A stretch of DNA of 64,000 nucleotides from Euryhalocaulis caribicus (GTDB lineage Bacteria > Pseudomonadota > Alphaproteobacteria > Caulobacterales > Maricaulaceae): NCBI RefSeq assembly GCF_000412185.1, contig NZ_ASJA01000007.1, positions 1-64,000 on the forward strand. The letters are read 5' to 3'. Below are positions 45,501-56,484 of this stretch, piece by piece (position 1 is the stretch's first letter; every line of letters starts with the position of its first letter). A program made the position numbers and the translations under genes. Below the pieces are notes generated by a model. The model made no database searches, was not told where the DNA came from, and saw only the letters and a list, made by a program, of their open reading frames with translations.

Positions 45501-46891
45501 CGGATGCCGCGAAGCCGAAATCCCGCGCTTCGCGCGACCTGACAGAGGGCCCGGTCGCCGGTCATTTGCGGCGAATCCTGCTTCCCATGATCGTCGGCGT
45601 TACCGCGGTAATGTCGGTTTCGGTGGTCGATACCTATTTCGTGGGACAGCTGGGCGCGCTGCAACTGGCCGCGATTTCCTTCTGTTTTCCGGTGGTTATC
45701 ACCGTCACTTCCATCGCCATTGGCCTCGGCGCGGGCGCTTCGTCCTGCGTGGCGCGCGCGGCGGGGCGTAAAGATGAAGACCGGGTCCAAAGACTGGTCA
45801 CGGACGCGCTGATTCTGACCACTGTGGTGATCGGAATCGTGTCGCTGGCGGGCTGGTTTCTGACTGAACCGCTATTCCGCGCGCTAGGCGCGGAAGACAA
45901 TCTGATCCCGTATATCGTCGATTACATGCACACTTGGTTCGCGGGCGTGATCTTTATCGCCATGCCAATCGTCGCAAACGGGGTGCTGCGGTCACTGGGC
46001 GACGCCCGCGCGCCGGCCGCTTTCATGGTGCTGATCGCAGTCGTGAACGTCATTCTGGATCCGATTTTCATTTTCGGATGGGGACCTGTGCCGGCGTTCG
46101 GGGTGCAGGGCGCGGCCATCGTGAGCATACTGGCGAACCTTGTCGGGGTCGCCGCGGCGCTGTGGCTGCTCATTTTTCATGAGAAAATTGTCGCTTTTCG
46201 CCCTGTGCCGGTCGCAAAACTCATCGATTCCTGGTCGGAAATCGCCCGTATCGGCATCCCCGCGGCGCTGTCCAACGCCATCAACCCGTTCGGAATCACG
46301 CTTGCCACGGCCGGGTTCGCCCGTTTCGGGGCCGAAGCGGTGGCCGGTTTCGGCGTGGCCTCGCGCATTGAGGTCTTTGCGGCGATCCCGCTTCTGGCGC
46401 TTTCCGCCTCCATCGGGCCGGTTACGGGGCAGAATGGCGGAGCCGGGCATCCGGAAAGAAGCCGCCGCGCCTTCCAGATTTCCTTCGCCTTTGCGCTGTT
46501 CTGGAGCCTGTTCACCGCGATTTTGCTGGCGGTTTTCGCCGTTCCCATCACGAACCTGTTCACGGACTCGGCCCGAACCCTCGACGTTGCGCAGCTCTAT
46601 TTGTGGATCGCGCCGGTCACAGTGGCCGGTTACGGCGTCGTGATCGCCGCCAGCGCGGGCTTCAATGCGCTGGGAAGACCGCTTCAGGGCATGGTCATGA
46701 CCTTCTCCCGATCGCTCATTTTCTACGCGCCGGGCGTGTGGATCGGCGGAACACTGGCCGGAATCCCCGGCGCGATAGCCGGAATTGCGCTGGCTAATGT
46801 CGTGTCCGGCCTCGCAACAGCGGCCTGGACGCTGCTCTACGCCCCGATGACGGCCAAAGGCGCGCGGGTAAAACCCGCTGTTTCAGGCTGA
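45497..46891 (+). CDS. MATE-family efflux transporter
   Basis: A 464-residue inner-membrane antiporter with about 12 predicted helices in two similar halves. The early TM1 segment ILLPMIVGVTAVMSVSVVDTYFVGQLG is typical of the family. It shares ATGA with the maeB stop, suggesting translational coupling, though a functional link is not obvious. Substrate unknown: cationic drugs or metabolites are usual for the family. Confidence 0.9.
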   Translation: MTDAAKPKSRASRDLTEGPVAGHLRRILLPMIVGVTAVMSVSVVDTYFVGQLGALQLAAISFCFPVVITVTSIAIGLGAGASSCVARAAGRKDEDRVQRLVTDALILTTVVIGIVSLAGWFLTEPLFRALGAEDNLIPYIVDYMHTWFAGVIFIAMPIVANGVLRSLGDARAPAAFMVLIAVVNVILDPIFIFGWGPVPAFGVQGAAIVSILANLVGVAAALWLLIFHEKIVAFRPVPVAKLIDSWSEIARIGIPAALSNAINPFGITLATAGFARFGAEAVAGFGVASRIEVFAAIPLLALSASIGPVTGQNGGAGHPERSRRAFQISFAFALFWSLFTAILLAVFAVPITNLFTDSARTLDVAQLYLWIAPVTVAGYGVVIAASAGFNALGRPLQGMVMTFSRSLIFYAPGVWIGGTLAGIPGAIAGIALANVVSGLATAAWTLLYAPMTAKGARVKPAVSG

Positions 46892-46946
46892 TATCCCGCT
46901 TGATTTTCACCGCTTGGTGGGGAGACTGCGCGCCTTCCACCGGACT

Positions 46947-47031
46947 GCGGATGTGGCGGAACTGGTAGACGCGCTGGATTTAGGTTCCAGTGGGGCAACC
47001 CGTGGAGGTTCGAGTCCTCTCATCCGCACCA
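46947..47031 (+). tRNA. tRNA-Leu (anticodon UAG)
   Basis: 85 bases including encoded CCA. The acceptor stem GCGGATG pairs with CATCCGC at 47021-47027. The anticodon stem CTGGA/TCCAG encloses TTTAGGT, with anticodon TAG at 46981-46983. A long variable arm (TGGGGCAACCCGT) marks a class II tRNA, as Leu requires. It is 55 bases after the MATE gene. Confidence 0.97.
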
Positions 47032-47095
47032 CCGCTTTGCGCCGTTGCGCCCGAACCGGCGATTTGACATAAGGCGCGCTTTCCAAGCTCTGAGC

Positions 47096-47114
47096 GGCGC
47101 GCGCTGTGCGCGCT
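47096..47114 (+). terminator. GC hairpin with T-run before trigger factor
   Basis: GCGCGC (47097-47102) pairs with GCGCGC (47108-47113) around a 5-base loop, followed by TTAACCCTTTTT. It could end the tRNA-Leu transcript or attenuate tig. A perfect -35 TTGACA at 47064-47069 lies upstream, but the -10 region 17 bases on (GCTCTG) is poor. If that promoter drives tig, the hairpin is in the tig leader. Confidence 0.4.
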
Positions 47115-47135
47115 TAACCCTTTTTACCCAAAGAC

Positions 47136-48701
47136 ATGTCCATGCAAGTCACTGAAAAATCGTCCGAAGGCCTCTCCCGCACCTATGAAGTGGTGATTCC
47201 CGCCACCGAACTGGCCGACCGCCTGGGTCAGAAGATCAAGGAAATCCAGCCGCAAGTGCGTCTGAAAGGTTTCCGTCCGGGCAAGGTTCCGGCGAGCCAT
47301 ATCCGCAAGGTTTTCGGCTCCTCCCTGATGGGCGATGTCGTTCAGGAAACGGTCAACGAGACCAGCCAGAAGGCGCTGCAGGACAATGAAGTCACGCCGG
47401 CTTCCGAGCCGCACATCCATATGGAAAGTGACACGGACAAGGTGATCGCGGGCGACGCGGACCTTGCCTATCACATCCATCTGGACGTCATGCCGACCTT
47501 CGACGCCGCCAATCCGGCCGACCTGAAACTGGTTCGTCCGGTCACCGAGGCCGGCGACAAGGAGCTTCAGGACGCCCTGGAAGAACTTGCCAAGAACAAT
47601 CAGAGCTTTGAGGACAAGGGCAAGAAGGCGGCCGCCGAGGGCGACCAGGTGACCATGGATTTCGTGGGCCGCGTGGACGGCGAGGAATTCGAGGGCGGCA
47701 AGGCGGAAGACGCCAAGCTGGTCTTGGGCTCCGGCCAGTTCATTCCGGGTTTCGAGGACGGTCTGGTCGGCGCGAAAGCCGGCGAGGAGAAAGTGGTCGA
47801 GGCCAATTTCCCGGACCCGTACCAGCGCGAAGACCTGGCCGGCAAAACGGCCGAATTCACCGTTCAGGTGAAGGAAGTCGCCGCGCCGAAACCGGCCGAG
47901 GTTGATGACGAGCTGGCCAAGGCGTTCGGCCTTGAGTCGCTGGACGCCCTGAAAGAAGCGGTGAAATCCAATCTCCAGCGCGAGTTGGACAGCCAGTCCC
48001 GCGCCCGTGTGAAGCGCCGCCTGCTGGACGCGCTGGACGAGCGCCACGACTTCGAGCTGCCCAAGCGCATGGTCGACGCCGAGTTCGAGCAGATCTGGAA
48101 CCAGGTCAAATCCGACATGGACGCCGGTAATCTCGACGAGGAAGACGCCGAAAAGTCCGAGGACGAGCTGAAGGAAGAATATCGCGGCATCGCCGAGCGC
48201 CGCGTGCGCCTTGGGCTGGTGCTGGCCGAGATCGGCCGCGAAGGCAAAGTCGAGATCAAGGACGAAGACGTTTCGCGCGCCGTGAACCAGCAGGCCTCGC
48301 AATATCCGGGTCAGGAACGCCAGATCATCGAGTTCTATCAGCAGAACCCGCAGGCGCTGGCCCAGATCCGCGCGCCGCTCTATGAGGAAAAAGTCGTCGA
48401 CTACATCCTGGAGCTGGCCGACATCAAAGACGAAAAAGTGAGCCGCGAAGAGCTGTTCACAGACGACGAGGCCCCGGGCGCCGCGCCGGCCAAGAAGAAG
48501 CCGGCCGCCAAGAAAAAGGCGCCGGCCAAGAAGGCCGCCGCGAAGAAGTCCGAGTCTTCAAAGTCTGACGAAGCCGAGGCCAAACCCGCCAAGAAACCGG
48601 CGGCCAAAAAAGCTCCGGCCAAGAAAGCGGCGGCCGCCAAGAAGGCTCCGGCGAAGAAGCCGGCGGCCAAGAAGACTGCCAAAAAAGCTGACAGCGACTG
48701 A
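47136..48701 (+). CDS. tig: Trigger factor with a long Lys/Ala/Pro-rich C-terminal tail
   Basis: Ribosome-bound chaperone that meets nascent chains. The N-terminal ribosome-binding domain carries the GFRPGKVP signature (about 45-52). The FKBP-type prolyl isomerase domain is about 165-250 and the helical chaperone domain about 255-435. From about 440 to 521 the protein becomes a histone-H1-like tail of repeated units such as [20 protein letters not shown], mixed with a short Ser/Glu patch. E. coli trigger factor (432 residues) has no such tail. It starts the tig-clpP-clpX cluster. Confidence 0.95.
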   Translation: MSMQVTEKSSEGLSRTYEVVIPATELADRLGQKIKEIQPQVRLKGFRPGKVPASHIRKVFGSSLMGDVVQETVNETSQKALQDNEVTPASEPHIHMESDTDKVIAGDADLAYHIHLDVMPTFDAANPADLKLVRPVTEAGDKELQDALEELAKNNQSFEDKGKKAAAEGDQVTMDFVGRVDGEEFEGGKAEDAKLVLGSGQFIPGFEDGLVGAKAGEEKVVEANFPDPYQREDLAGKTAEFTVQVKEVAAPKPAEVDDELAKAFGLESLDALKEAVKSNLQRELDSQSRARVKRRLLDALDERHDFELPKRMVDAEFEQIWNQVKSDMDAGNLDEEDAEKSEDELKEEYRGIAERRVRLGLVLAEIGREGKVEIKDEDVSRAVNQQASQYPGQERQIIEFYQQNPQALAQIRAPLYEEKVVDYILELADIKDEKVSREELFTDDEAPGAAPAKKKPAAKKKAPAKKAAAKKSESSKSDEAEAKPAKKPAAKKAPAKKAAAAKKAPAKKPAAKKTAKKADSD

Positions 48702-48798
48702 TATCCCCGCCTTGCGGGCAGCGCCTCACGCTTCAATATAGTTGGTCCAGCCGACTCGGCGCGATTTCGCGCGCCGCCCAGCGATGAGGGAGCTTTCC

Positions 48799-49425
48799 AT
48801 GCAGGACCCGCAAGAGGTAATGATGAATCTCGTGCCGATGGTGGTCGAACAGACCAGCCGGGGCGAGCGCGCCTATGACATATTCTCGCGGCTCCTGAAG
48901 GAGCGGATCATCTTCCTGACCGGCCCGGTCGAGGACGGAATGTCCAGCCTGATCACGGCGCAGTTGCTGTTTCTTGAGTCGGAAAATCCCAAAAAAGAAA
49001 TCGCGATGTACATCAACTCGCCCGGCGGGGTGGTGACGTCCGGTCTCGCGATCTACGACACGATGAAATACATCAAGTCGCCGGTCTCAACCGTTTGCAT
49101 CGGCCAGGCGGCGTCCATGGGATCGCTGCTGCTGACGGGCGGTCATCCGGGGATGCGCATCGCGTTGCCCAACGCCCGTATCATGGTGCACCAGCCGTCC
49201 GGCGGTTTCCGGGGGCAGGCGTCCGATATCGAGCGCCACGCGGAAGATATCGTCAAAATCAAACGCCGTCTGAACGAGATCTATGTCGAACATACCGGCC
49301 AGGATTACGAGACGATCGAGCGCACGCTGGACCGCGATTTCTTCATGACGGCCGAGGAGGCCAATGATTTTGGCATCGTCGACCATGTCTATGAGGCGCG
49401 CGAGGCGGCCGAGAAGGACAGCTAG
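48799..49425 (+). CDS. clpP: ATP-dependent Clp protease proteolytic subunit
   Basis: Serine peptidase forming the barrel of ClpXP. The start at 48799 is chosen because GAGGGAG lies 6 bases before it and gives [19 protein letters not shown]; ATGs at 48784 and further upstream add sequence not seen in the family. Catalytic triad S106 (AASMG), H131 (HQPSGG) and D180 (DRDFF). 208 residues. In Caulobacter relatives ClpXP is essential for cell-cycle proteolysis of CtrA. Confidence 0.96.
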   Translation: MQDPQEVMMNLVPMVVEQTSRGERAYDIFSRLLKERIIFLTGPVEDGMSSLITAQLLFLESENPKKEIAMYINSPGGVVTSGLAIYDTMKYIKSPVSTVCIGQAASMGSLLLTGGHPGMRIALPNARIMVHQPSGGFRGQASDIERHAEDIVKIKRRLNEIYVEHTGQDYETIERTLDRDFFMTAEEANDFGIVDHVYEAREAAEKDS

Positions 49426-49430
49426 ATTTC

Positions 49431-49460
49431 GAAACGGCCCGGCGCTTGCACCGCCGTTTC
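49431..49460 (+). terminator. Hairpin after clpP
   Basis: GAAACGGC (49431-49438) pairs with GCCGTTTC (49453-49460), starting 5 bases after the clpP stop. There is no T-run, so it is a weak terminator or an mRNA-end stabiliser. The 192-base clpP-clpX gap probably also holds a clpX promoter, which I could not place with confidence. Confidence 0.4.
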
Positions 49461-49617
49461 ATGTGCTTGATCCGGCCTGCGCTAGATGGTCGAATGACAG
49501 TACTTGGAAACGAAATCACAACGCTCTGTGTGAGAGCGTGACAGAATCATTGCGGCGGGGACCGCACAGAATCGGGCGCGGGAGCCTGAGGAACACACTG
49601 GGCGAGCAGGAGCAATC

Positions 49618-50916
49618 ATGACGACAAAGTCGACGAAAGACGGCGGCGCCGGCGGCGGAGATTCGAAGAACACGCTCTATTGCTCGTTCTGCGGGAAGAG
49701 CCAGCACGAGGTCCGCAAGCTGATCGCCGGACCGACCGTTTTCATCTGCGATGAATGTGTCGAACTGTGCATGGACATCATCCGGGAGGAGAACAAATCC
49801 TCGCTGGTGAAGTCTCGCGAGGGCGTTCCGACGCCGCGTGAAATCTGTGATGTTCTGGACGATTACGTGATCGGTCAGGGCGCCGCAAAACGGGTTCTGT
49901 CCGTGGCGGTGCACAACCATTACAAGCGTCTGAACCACGCCTCGCAGGGCAGCGATGTCGAGCTTTCGAAGTCGAATATCCTGCTGGTCGGGCCGACGGG
50001 TTGCGGCAAGACGCTGCTGGCCCAGACGCTGGCCCGTATCCTGGATGTTCCTTTCACGATGGCCGACGCCACGACCCTGACCGAAGCCGGTTATGTGGGC
50101 GAGGATGTCGAGAACATCGTCCTGAAGCTGCTGCAGTCGGCCGACTATAATGTCGAGCGGGCGCAGCGCGGCATCGTCTACATCGACGAAATCGACAAGA
50201 TTTCCCGCAAGTCGGACAACCCGTCCATCACGCGCGACGTGTCGGGCGAGGGCGTCCAGCAGGCGCTTCTGAAAATCATGGAAGGCACGGTCGCCTCCGT
50301 TCCGCCGCAGGGCGGCCGGAAACATCCGCAGCAGGAATTCCTGCAGGTGGATACGACCAATATCCTGTTCATCGTCGGCGGCGCCTTTGCCGGTCTGGAA
50401 AAGATCATTTCCCAGCGCGGGCGCGGTTCTGCCATGGGCTTTGGCGCGGACGTTCAGGAAGTGGACGAAAAGCGCACCGGCGAGATTTTCCAGCAAGTTG
50501 AGCCGGAAGACCTTCTGAAGTTCGGCCTGATCCCGGAATTTGTCGGCCGTCTGCCGGTTATCGCGACCCTGGAGGACCTCGACGAGGATGCTCTGGTCCA
50601 GATCCTGTGCGAGCCGAAAAACGCGCTGGTTAAACAGTATCAGCGCCTGTTCGAGATGGAGTCGGTCAGCCTGACCTTCGCCGAAGACGCGCTGAAGGCG
50701 ATCGCCAAGAAAGCCATCGCTCGCAAGACCGGCGCGCGGGGCCTGCGCTCCATCATGGAAGACATCCTGCTGGACACGATGTTCGAGCTTCCGGCCATGG
50801 AAGGCGTCGAGGAAGTCGTGGTCAATGCAGAGGTCGTCGAAGGCAAGGCGCAGCCGCTCTACATCTATTCCGAGCGCAAGGACTCGTCGGCGAAATCCCA
50901 GCCGGCCGCTTCGTAA
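49618..50916 (+). CDS. clpX: ClpX ATPase, unfoldase of ClpXP
   Basis: AAA+ unfoldase that selects substrates and feeds ClpP. The N-terminal zinc-binding domain has C22, C25, C44 and C47 (YCSFC...FICDEC). Walker A is GPTGCGKT and Walker B is VYIDEIDK. The ClpP-contacting loop (IGF in E. coli) appears as MGFGADV. 432 residues. 192 bases after clpP; the methyltransferase gene follows after 20 bases. Confidence 0.97.
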   Translation: MTTKSTKDGGAGGGDSKNTLYCSFCGKSQHEVRKLIAGPTVFICDECVELCMDIIREENKSSLVKSREGVPTPREICDVLDDYVIGQGAAKRVLSVAVHNHYKRLNHASQGSDVELSKSNILLVGPTGCGKTLLAQTLARILDVPFTMADATTLTEAGYVGEDVENIVLKLLQSADYNVERAQRGIVYIDEIDKISRKSDNPSITRDVSGEGVQQALLKIMEGTVASVPPQGGRKHPQQEFLQVDTTNILFIVGGAFAGLEKIISQRGRGSAMGFGADVQEVDEKRTGEIFQQVEPEDLLKFGLIPEFVGRLPVIATLEDLDEDALVQILCEPKNALVKQYQRLFEMESVSLTFAEDALKAIAKKAIARKTGARGLRSIMEDILLDTMFELPAMEGVEEVVVNAEVVEGKAQPLYIYSERKDSSAKSQPAAS

Positions 50917-50936
50917 CATGACCGCGCAGGCCTGAC

Positions 50937-52424
50937 GTGAACCAGCGCCTGCGCGGCTACATCGGCGATCAGCCCTTCATCCTCAATTACGAGGATGAGC
51001 AGTCGCCTTCGACCATTGCATTCCGGGCCCGGGCGGGCGGCGCAGAGGCGCCGGATCCGTCCGGGTCTTTTACTTATTGCGATATCGGGTGCGGGCGGGG
51101 CGTGACGATCACCACGCTGGCCGCAGCCAATCCGCAGGCCGAGTTTATCGGCATCGACCCGAACCCGGAGCATATCCGCGAAGCGCGCGCCTGGGCCGAA
51201 GCGGCGGGCCTGACCAATATCCGTTTCATCGAGAATTTTATCGGAAAGCTGGGGCCGGATGATCTGCCGGCCCTCGATTTCATCACGGCGAACGGCGTCT
51301 ATTCCTGTATCGATGTGGAGGAACATGCCCGGCTGCGGAAACAGGCGGCGCGCTTCCTGGCGCCCGGCGGGCTGTTCCAGGTGTCCTACAACATGGCGGC
51401 GGGCTGCACCCAGATGGAGCCCTTGCGCCGGATGATGTTGCGCCTGGCGGAAAGGGCTGAAGGCAATCTGGCCGAAAAGCGCGGCGCAGCCGTCCAGACC
51501 ATCCAGAACATGGCGCAGGCCGGCCACCCGTTTTTCGAAATCAATCCCAAAGCCCGGGAAATAGTCGGGGACTGGGCGCGGCGCGATATCAAGCTGCTGG
51601 CCCATACCTATTTCCACGCCGACTGGCACCTGCACGACCCCGCCGAGATTATCGAGCTGTTCGACGAGGAGGGGCTGGGCTTCTGCGGACCGTGGGATCT
51701 GGACCTGATGCCGGTTTCGCAGCGCCGGTCGTTCGCGGCGGGGCACGACCCGGTCCTGCGGGAAGCGCTGGCCGCCACCATGCGGGCCGACACCTATCGA
51801 GCAGACGTCTTCCGCAAGGGCGCGCCCTTGACGGGCGCGGAGCCCCCGGCGCTGGACGATGGCATGCTGTTCGGCCCCGCAACGGCGCCGGCATTGGTCG
51901 GCAACCCGAAAGAAGCGGGGGCGGATGAAATCGCCGCCTTTATCCTTGAACAGGGTGTCGCGACCTATGGTGAAATCCGCGACCGGTTTTCGAACCACGA
52001 CGCCGATGAACGCCACATTGCAGGGCGGATCGGCCGCCTGATACGGAGCGCCTGGATACGCCGTTATCTCAGCCGGCCGGAATCCGGGGCGAAGGAAGAG
52101 CCTGTAAAACCCGCCCTGACTTTGATCAGCGTGCTGGGCGAAAACCCGGAATTTGTCTCCAATGGCGCTTTCGTTCCTGCGCCCGCCGTCGGGGGCGGAG
52201 TGTTTGTCCCGGCGATGATGCTGGTGCTTCTGACGACGGCCGACGGGCCGGAGGCGCAATGGAGCCGCCGCGCGGTGGAGCGGATATGCGCCATCAACCG
52301 CAAGGCGGGCCGCGCGGAGGGCGACCGCAACGCCCTGGCGGGCCGGGTGACGGACGGGATTGCGCGGTTCAAGCGAAACTGGGCGCCATTCCTGACCGGC
52401 GTCGGCGCGGCGCGGAAAGTCTGA
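50937..52424 (+). CDS. Class I SAM-dependent methyltransferase with regulatory-type C-terminal domains
   Basis: A 495-residue protein beginning at GTG 50937. SAM-binding motif I is YCDIGCGRG (about 47-55), followed by the acidic residue of FIGIDPNPEH. The FITANGVYSCID segment and the later GGLFQVSYNM fit a Rossmann methyltransferase. The middle (about 160-280) resembles the 'methyltransferase regulatory domain' found in similar proteins, and the C-terminal 150 residues look like a winged-helix-type domain. The target is unknown. It sits between clpX and lon, 20 bases after clpX, so it may be co-transcribed with protease genes. Confidence 0.8.
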   Translation: MNQRLRGYIGDQPFILNYEDEQSPSTIAFRARAGGAEAPDPSGSFTYCDIGCGRGVTITTLAAANPQAEFIGIDPNPEHIREARAWAEAAGLTNIRFIENFIGKLGPDDLPALDFITANGVYSCIDVEEHARLRKQAARFLAPGGLFQVSYNMAAGCTQMEPLRRMMLRLAERAEGNLAEKRGAAVQTIQNMAQAGHPFFEINPKAREIVGDWARRDIKLLAHTYFHADWHLHDPAEIIELFDEEGLGFCGPWDLDLMPVSQRRSFAAGHDPVLREALAATMRADTYRADVFRKGAPLTGAEPPALDDGMLFGPATAPALVGNPKEAGADEIAAFILEQGVATYGEIRDRFSNHDADERHIAGRIGRLIRSAWIRRYLSRPESGAKEEPVKPALTLISVLGENPEFVSNGAFVPAPAVGGGVFVPAMMLVLLTTADGPEAQWSRRAVERICAINRKAGRAEGDRNALAGRVTDGIARFKRNWAPFLTGVGAARKV

Positions 52425-52461
52425 AAATTCTGTCACGTGCGGCGGTTGCCGCAGCACAGCG

Positions 52462-52490
52462 CTTGAACGCGGGGCGCGGCGCCTCCATCT
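52462..52490 (+). promoter_or_regulatory. Heat-shock (sigma32/RpoH) promoter for lon
   Basis: CTTGAA at 52462-52467 and CTCCATCT at 52483-52490 match the RpoH -35 (CTTGAAA) and -10 (CCCCATNT) with 15 bases between the listed blocks, i.e. 14 after a 7-base -35. The predicted start near 52497 lies about 108 bases before the lon ATG. lon is an RpoH target in many proteobacteria, so position and sequence agree. Confidence 0.65.
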
Positions 52491-52604
52491 GAACCATCAA
52501 CAGGCAATCATGAAGCTGTCGCCTATTCGCCGCGCGAATCCATTAGGCTGCATTACAGGCTTCGATCCAACGGCGCGCCTCAAGGCGTGATAAAAGACGA
52601 AATT

Positions 52605-55006
<2,402 letters not shown>

Positions 55007-55010
<4 letters not shown>

Positions 55011-55036
55011 CCGGGCGCGATTGGCGCGCACATAGT
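55007..55036 (+). promoter_or_regulatory. Predicted promoter of the pheA leader
   Basis: TTGACC at 55007-55012 (overlapping the lon stop) and CATAGT at 55031-55036 are 18 bases apart. A start 6-7 bases after the -10 falls on or next to the A of the leader-peptide ATG at 55043, so the leader mRNA would be nearly or fully leaderless. This agrees with the absence of a Shine-Dalgarno sequence there. Confidence 0.5.
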
Positions 55037-55042
55037 AGCGCC

Positions 55043-55105
55043 ATGAATTTCGGCGCGACCTATTACGGCTATTTTATCAAGGCTCCATCGGAGGCCTTGG
55101 GCTAG
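55043..55105 (+). CDS. pheA leader peptide (attenuation)
   Basis: A 20-codon frame, MNFGATYYGYFIKAPSEALG, ending in TAG. Five of its first eleven residues are Phe or Tyr, including Tyr-Tyr-Gly-Tyr-Phe at codons 7-11. It lies between lon and pheA, just ahead of an alternative-fold RNA region. A ribosome waiting on aromatic codons (55061-55075) would cover the first stem strand (55079-55086) and free the antiterminator. This is the design of aromatic amino acid attenuators such as E. coli pheL. It is far too short for gene callers. Confidence 0.8.
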   Translation: MNFGATYYGYFIKAPSEALG

Positions 55106-55166
55106 CCGCGCGCCGCGGAAAGACCATGGAAAAGGGCCTCTGGAAATCCAGGGGCCCTTTCTTTTT
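55079..55166 (+). terminator. pheA attenuator: protector, antiterminator and terminator stems
   Basis: Strand 1 (AAGGCTCC, 55079-55086) can pair with strand 2 (GGAGGCCTT, about 55090-55098, one bulge). Strand 2 (GAGGCCTT, 55091-55098) can instead pair with strand 3 (AGGGCCTC, 55133-55140; 8 pairs, one G-U). Strand 3 within AAAGGGCCTCTGG pairs with strand 4 (CCAGGGGCCCTTT, to 55160) and is followed by TTTCTTTTT, an intrinsic terminator. The folds exclude one another as in trp-type attenuation. pheA starts 22 bases after the T-run. Confidence 0.8.
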
Positions 55167-55187
55167 GCCTTGAGGAGGGCGGGGATC

Positions 55188-56369
55188 ATGAGTGACGGGG
55201 CAGGGCAGCCGGGAAGTCTGCGCGAGACCATCGACCGGATTGACGGCGATATTCTGGATCTGGCCGGGCAGCGCAAAAAGCTGGGCACGGAGCTGGCGCA
55301 ACTGAAGAAAGAGCGCGGGGACCCCGTGCGGGACGCCACGCGGGAGCGGGAAGTGCTGGCGCGGTTTATTCGCGATGGCCGGGCGCACGGGCTGAGTGAC
55401 AGCTTTGCCCAGCGGCTGGGCGAGCTGCTGATCGAAGAGTCGCTGCGCAGCCAGCGCGGCAAGCTGGACGCCAAGGCCAAGCGCACCACCCACAGCGAGG
55501 CGACAGTCGCCTATCTGGGCGGACCCGGCACATACAGCCATGTCGCCGCGGAAAACCATTTCACGGACCGCTATGACGGCGTCCTGCCCGCGCCATGCCG
55601 CGACTTCCCCTCCATCATCCGTATGGTGGAGGACGGCCGTGCCGATTACGGCTTCCTGCCCATCGAGAACACCACGACCGGCGGCATCAGCGAGGTCTAT
55701 GACCTGCTTCTGGAATCCAGGCTGACCATCGTCGGAGAGCATCATCTGAAGGTGGAGCATTGCCTGGTCGGCCGTGCGGCGTCTCCGGGCTCGGTGCGCA
55801 CGGTCTACGGGCATCCGCAAGCGCTGGGGCAATGCCAGCGTTACCTGAAGAAACGGGCGGATATCACGACGCATTTCACCTCCAGCTCCACGCGCGCTCT
55901 GGAGAAGGCGATGGAAGGCGACGAAACCGTGGCGGCCGTCGCCGGCGCCAGCGCGGCGGAGCTGTTCGGCCTGAACGTCATCGAACGCGGCATTTCCGAT
56001 CACGCTGAAAATTACACGCGCTTCGTGGCCGTGGCGCTGGACGCCGCCCTGCCGCCGGAGGCGCTGCCCTGCAAGACCACCGTGGTGTTTGAAACGGCCG
56101 ATACGCCGGGCGCGCTTGTGAAGGTTCTGAACGCGTTTGCAGACGAGGGCATCAACCTCACCAAGCTCGAATCCCGGCCTATTCCGGGCAATCCCTGGAA
56201 CGAGATGTTCTTCATCGATTTCGAGGGGCACAGCGAGTCAGAGGGGTCAAAGCGGGCGCTGGAGGTGTTGAACAATACGTCCGGCACGGCGCGCGTTCTG
56301 GGGTGCTACGGCGCCGACAGGCTGGCCCCGACGGCGCTGGAGCTTGATGCGGCGAAGGCGAGCGCCTAG
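55188..56369 (+). CDS. pheA: Bifunctional chorismate mutase / prephenate dehydratase (P-protein)
   Basis: Makes phenylpyruvate for phenylalanine. The start ATG 55188 follows GAGGAGGG; a TTG frame from 55170 is unlikely. A chorismate-mutase helix bundle fills about 8-95 (LRETIDRIDGDILDLAGQRKK). The prephenate dehydratase domain (about 103-280) starts VAYLGGPGTYSHVA and has the catalytic Thr in the ENTTTGGISEVYDLL segment. An ACT domain (about 285-365) with KLESRPIPGNPWNEMFFIDFEG should bind Phe for feedback inhibition. Expression appears to be attenuated by aromatic amino acid supply. Confidence 0.95.
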   Translation: MSDGAGQPGSLRETIDRIDGDILDLAGQRKKLGTELAQLKKERGDPVRDATREREVLARFIRDGRAHGLSDSFAQRLGELLIEESLRSQRGKLDAKAKRTTHSEATVAYLGGPGTYSHVAAENHFTDRYDGVLPAPCRDFPSIIRMVEDGRADYGFLPIENTTTGGISEVYDLLLESRLTIVGEHHLKVEHCLVGRAASPGSVRTVYGHPQALGQCQRYLKKRADITTHFTSSSTRALEKAMEGDETVAAVAGASAAELFGLNVIERGISDHAENYTRFVAVALDAALPPEALPCKTTVVFETADTPGALVKVLNAFADEGINLTKLESRPIPGNPWNEMFFIDFEGHSESEGSKRALEVLNNTSGTARVLGCYGADRLAPTALELDAAKASA

Positions 56370-56381
56370 ACGGAGAGGGAA

Positions 56382-56457
56382 GGGCGGTTAGCTCAGCTGG
56401 GAGAGCAACTGGTTTACACCCAGTAGGTCGGCGGTTCGAACCCGTCACCGCCCACCA
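56382..56457 (+). tRNA. tRNA-Val (anticodon UAC)
   Basis: 76 bases with encoded CCA. The acceptor GGGCGGT pairs with ACCGCCC (56447-56453). Anticodon stem ACTGG/CCAGT, loop TTTACAC, anticodon TAC at 56415-56417. TTCGAAC in the T loop. It begins 12 bases after the pheA stop and may be cut from the pheA transcript or have its own promoter inside pheA. Confidence 0.97.
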
Positions 56458-56484
56458 TCTTTCAAGCGGACATGGGGATATGAC

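Noticed and set aside
48460-48701. Repeat array resembling CRISPR or a tandem repeat locus
   Set aside because: The repetition comes from Lys/Ala/Pro codons of the trigger factor tail; units are short, imperfect and in frame, with no spacers.
49426-49617. Heat-shock promoter for clpX
   Set aside because: CTTGAT at about 49467 has no -10 match at the right distance; other candidates are equally poor.
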